DNA of 64,000 nucleotides, from positions 1 through 64,000 of the forward strand of contig NZ_JAFVLN010000005.1 in NCBI RefSeq assembly GCF_017377775.1, given 5' to 3'. Position numbers and translations under genes: made by a program. This stretch comes from Streptomyces sp. VRA16 Mangrove soil. Lineage in GTDB: Bacteria > Actinomycetota > Actinomycetes > Streptomycetales > Streptomycetaceae. The number at the start of each line of letters is the position of its first letter. The stretch's first letter is position 1. Under the pieces are notes generated by a model that did not search any database, was not told the DNA's origin, and saw nothing but the letters and a program-made list of their open reading frames with translations. This document shows, one piece after another, positions 62,010 through 64,000 of the stretch.

Positions 62010-63683
62010 TCAGTCGACGGTGACGACGACGGAGTGCCAGCCGGAGGCGCCGTCTGGGATGGTCGGGGTGCGCTTCTCGGTCTGGGTCTCGCCCGTCCGG
62101 TCCGTGGCCCGCACGGTCAGGGTGTGGCCGCCCTTGGTGGCGTCCCAGGGGTAGGACCACTGCCGCCAGGTGTCCCGGGTGTCCTCGGTGGCGAGCCGTG
62201 CTTCTTCCCAGGGCCCGTCGTCGACCCGGATCTCGACCTTGTCGATGCCGCGGTGCTGGGCCCAGGCGACACCGGCGACCATGACTGTGCCGGCCTTCGG
62301 GCGGGCGAACGGCTTGGGCGTATCGATGCGCGACTCGGTCTTGATCGGCGCCTTCTGCGCCCAGTCCCGCTTGACCCAGTACGAGTCGTAGGCGTCGAAC
62401 GTGGTCAGCTCGATGTCCTGGATCCACTTGCAGGCCGACACGTAGCCGTACAGTCCCGGGACGACCATGCGGACCGGGAAGCCGTGCTCGAACGGCAGCG
62501 GCTGGCCGTTCATGCCGACGGCGAGCATCGCGTCGCGGCCGTCCATCACGTCCTCGACGGGGCTGCCGATGGTCATGCCGTCCACCGACCGCGCCACCAG
62601 TTGGTCGGCGGGCCCGCCCTTCGACGGCGGTTTCACCCCGCACTGCTTGAGCAGGTCGGTCAGGCGGACGCCGATCCAGCGAGCGTTGCCGACGTAGGGG
62701 CCGCCGACCTCGTTGGAGACGCAGGTCAGGGTGATGTTGCGTTCGATGAGCGGCATCTTCAGCAAGTCGTCGAAGGAGACGGTCAGTTCGCGCTCGACGC
62801 CCTTGCCGTGGATACGCAGCTTCCAACTGGTGGCGTCGACCTTGGGGACAACCAGGGCGGTGTCGACGCGGTAGAAGTCATCGTTGGGCGTCATGAACGG
62901 GCTGATGTCCTTGATCCGCAGGGCTGCCCCGCGCGGTACCGGGGCCGCCTTCGACGCCGGGGCGGGAATCACCACGTCCTTCCGGGAGGCGACGGCGTTC
63001 TGGCCCTGCGAGCCGTTCAGCGCCCGGCCCGCGAGCCCGGCACCGGTGGAAGCCGCTGCCGCGGCGGTCGCGGCCAGGATGAACCCGCGCCGGTCCCACC
63101 CCGACCCGCCTGAGCCGTCGGCGTCATGTGCGGGGGCTGTGTCATCCAGTGCCTGCGCCGCGCCGTCATCCGAGACCGAGCCTCGAGAGGCAGAGGTCTG
63201 GCCGGTGACGTCCCCGGCGCGTCCAAGGCGCCCGATCAAGTAGTAGAGCAGGCAGGCGCCGACGATGGCGCCGACGGCGGAGGGCAGCGCGTCCGTGACG
63301 CTGGTGGAGTCGGGCCTGCTGGTGGCGGCCAGAGCGCCGACGACGCCGAACGCGAGGACACCCAGTGAGCCGATCAGCCGCCACTGTGCGGCGAGGGCCC
63401 CGAGCACCAGGGCGAGCACGGTCAGCACGGCCAGAATGCCCAGCTGCAGCACCAGCTTGTCGTGCGTGCCGAACTGCCGGATCGCCCAGTCCTTGACCGC
63501 CGGAGGGGTGCGGTCGATGGCCGCCCCGCCCACCGCGATGACGGGGCCCGATTCGGGTCGCGCTGCCGCGGAGACCAGCTCGGCGACCGCGATGGCGGCG
63601 TATCCGGCGAGCAGGCCGCTGAGCGCGCCCAAAGAGAAGCGTTTGATGCCGCGCAGCGGCGTGGGGGTCGAGTCGTCGTCCAT
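62010..63683 (-). CDS. Membrane-anchored molybdopterin oxidoreductase
   Basis: This 557-residue protein starts at MDDDSTPTPLRGIKRF; the longer frame to 63932 is non-coding in character. N-terminal membrane segments (FSLGALSGLLAGYAAIAVAE, LQLGILAVLTVLALVLGALA, LPSAVGAIVGACLLYYLIG) precede a Tat-like DRRGFILAATAAAAAS. The sulfite-oxidase-fold Mo domain has the Mo-ligand Cys in ERNITLTCVSNEVGGPYVGN, then GVRLTDLLKQCG and HGFPVRMVVPGLYGYVSACK. A C-terminal Ig-like dimerisation domain (VDDGPWEEARLATEDTRDTW) follows. Likely a periplasmic-side oxidoreductase; substrate unknown. The SigK-type -10 lies only 7 bp before the ATG, so its mRNA may be leaderless. Confidence 0.88.
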   Translation of the reverse strand: MDDDSTPTPLRGIKRFSLGALSGLLAGYAAIAVAELVSAAARPESGPVIAVGGAAIDRTPPAVKDWAIRQFGTHDKLVLQLGILAVLTVLALVLGALAAQWRLIGSLGVLAFGVVGALAATSRPDSTSVTDALPSAVGAIVGACLLYYLIGRLGRAGDVTGQTSASRGSVSDDGAAQALDDTAPAHDADGSGGSGWDRRGFILAATAAAAASTGAGLAGRALNGSQGQNAVASRKDVVIPAPASKAAPVPRGAALRIKDISPFMTPNDDFYRVDTALVVPKVDATSWKLRIHGKGVERELTVSFDDLLKMPLIERNITLTCVSNEVGGPYVGNARWIGVRLTDLLKQCGVKPPSKGGPADQLVARSVDGMTIGSPVEDVMDGRDAMLAVGMNGQPLPFEHGFPVRMVVPGLYGYVSACKWIQDIELTTFDAYDSYWVKRDWAQKAPIKTESRIDTPKPFARPKAGTVMVAGVAWAQHRGIDKVEIRVDDGPWEEARLATEDTRDTWRQWSYPWDATKGGHTLTVRATDRTGETQTEKRTPTIPDGASGWHSVVVTVD

Positions 63684-63690
63684 GTCAGGG

Positions 63691-63718
63691 AATCCGTCCT
63701 TGCGCTGCGCTTGGATTG
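63691..63718 (-). promoter_or_regulatory. Candidate SigK promoter of molybdoenzyme gene
   Basis: CAATCC (63713-63718), 16-bp spacer, CGGATT (63691-63696), minus strand. The -10 ends 7 bp before the ATG at 63683, so transcription would start at or next to the start codon. Bases 63719-64000 hold no supported gene. Confidence 0.6.
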
Positions 63719-64000
63719 GTCGTTCACGCCATCGAGGGATGCAGGGGCATGCGGCAGCAGTAGCAGGCAAAGCAGCCCGGTCCCTGGTGGCGGCGCCGCC
63801 GTGCTGCCGGTATTCCACGGTCTGGAAGGCAGCATGGGCGGCGAAAGAGTGACGGCTTGTGCGAAGACCAAGCCGCGGAGCACGGGCCGCCGGATGACCG
63901 GAGGGCACACGGACCCACACACGACAGAGCAATCGTCAAGGCTTGTGGATTGGGTCGTCTGGTTTGCGGTGCGTCACTTCGCTTCTGGCCATGAGGGGCA

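Noticed and set aside
1..64000. tRNA, rRNA or riboswitch genes
   Set aside because: No tRNA cloverleaf, rRNA core sequence or recognisable riboswitch was seen by eye on either strand; a covariance search would be decisive.

Overview
The window has the composition and gene content of a Streptomyces linear replicon, either a chromosome arm or a large linear plasmid. G+C is high throughout. It holds a telomere-type pair (Tap-like polymerase-motif protein plus Tpg-like protein), a RacP-like plasmid gene, a secreted RHS toxin, and a SigK/RskA-type sigma/anti-sigma pair. The first ~53 kb is accessory DNA crowded with insertion sequences, broken genes and conflict genes. The last ~6 kb (57.8-63.7 kb) is an orderly, intact regulon.

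Layout. 1-3.1 kb: a structure-rich left flank with an array of tight hairpins, then a four-gene minus-strand operon of small plasmid-type proteins (DUF3846, DUF6573 and two unknowns), then ~800 bp of foldback-rich non-coding DNA. 3.1-6.7 kb: a three-gene minus-strand operon (HAD-PRTase, DprA-like, ComF-like) that resembles a ShosTA-type anti-phage toxin/antitoxin with an added ComF gene. 6.9-10.8 kb: plasmid/ICE genes including a degenerate AAA-like protein, a two-gene helix-turn-helix unit, a frameshifted small gene and racP. 10.8-24.9 kb: an IS graveyard in which ISL3 and IS5 elements carry or abut immunity-type genes (SUKH-4, DUF4262, DUF2716, SMI1/KNR4 and others), plus one Ser/Thr kinase. 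25.4-37.7 kb: a 2.4 kb-residue RHS/Hint/ADP-ribosyltransferase toxin with a decayed immunity gene, convergent with a secreted LamG/ricin-lectin protein. 38-44.3 kb: remnants, the Tap/Tpg-like operon and an isochorismatase-fold protein. 44.9-49.4 kb: a complete ISL3 element with a SUKH-3 cargo, two decayed genes and a second ISL3 remnant with cargo. 49.4-52.6 kb: a STAND NTPase-TPR gene with an upstream partner. 53.1-57.2 kb: a NUDIX hydrolase and a tannase-family esterase lying between two inverted IS5 relatives. 57.8-63.7 kb: two fasciclin proteins, DUF4383 and SH3 proteins, sigK-rskA and a molybdopterin oxidoreductase.

Two patterns stand out. (1) Repeatedly, a gene of immunity-protein type sits between the 3' end of an ISL3 transposase and the element's outer inverted repeat. 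In one case the element is bounded by an exact 8-bp target duplication, which proves the gene is inside the mobile unit. An IS5-type element shows the same behaviour. (2) Four transcription units in the right-hand block share a CAATCC-N16/17-CGRATT promoter, which defines a compact SigK-type regulon of secreted fasciclin, SH3 and molybdoenzyme genes.

All functional statements rest on reading translated sequence and recalled family motifs; no database search was possible.
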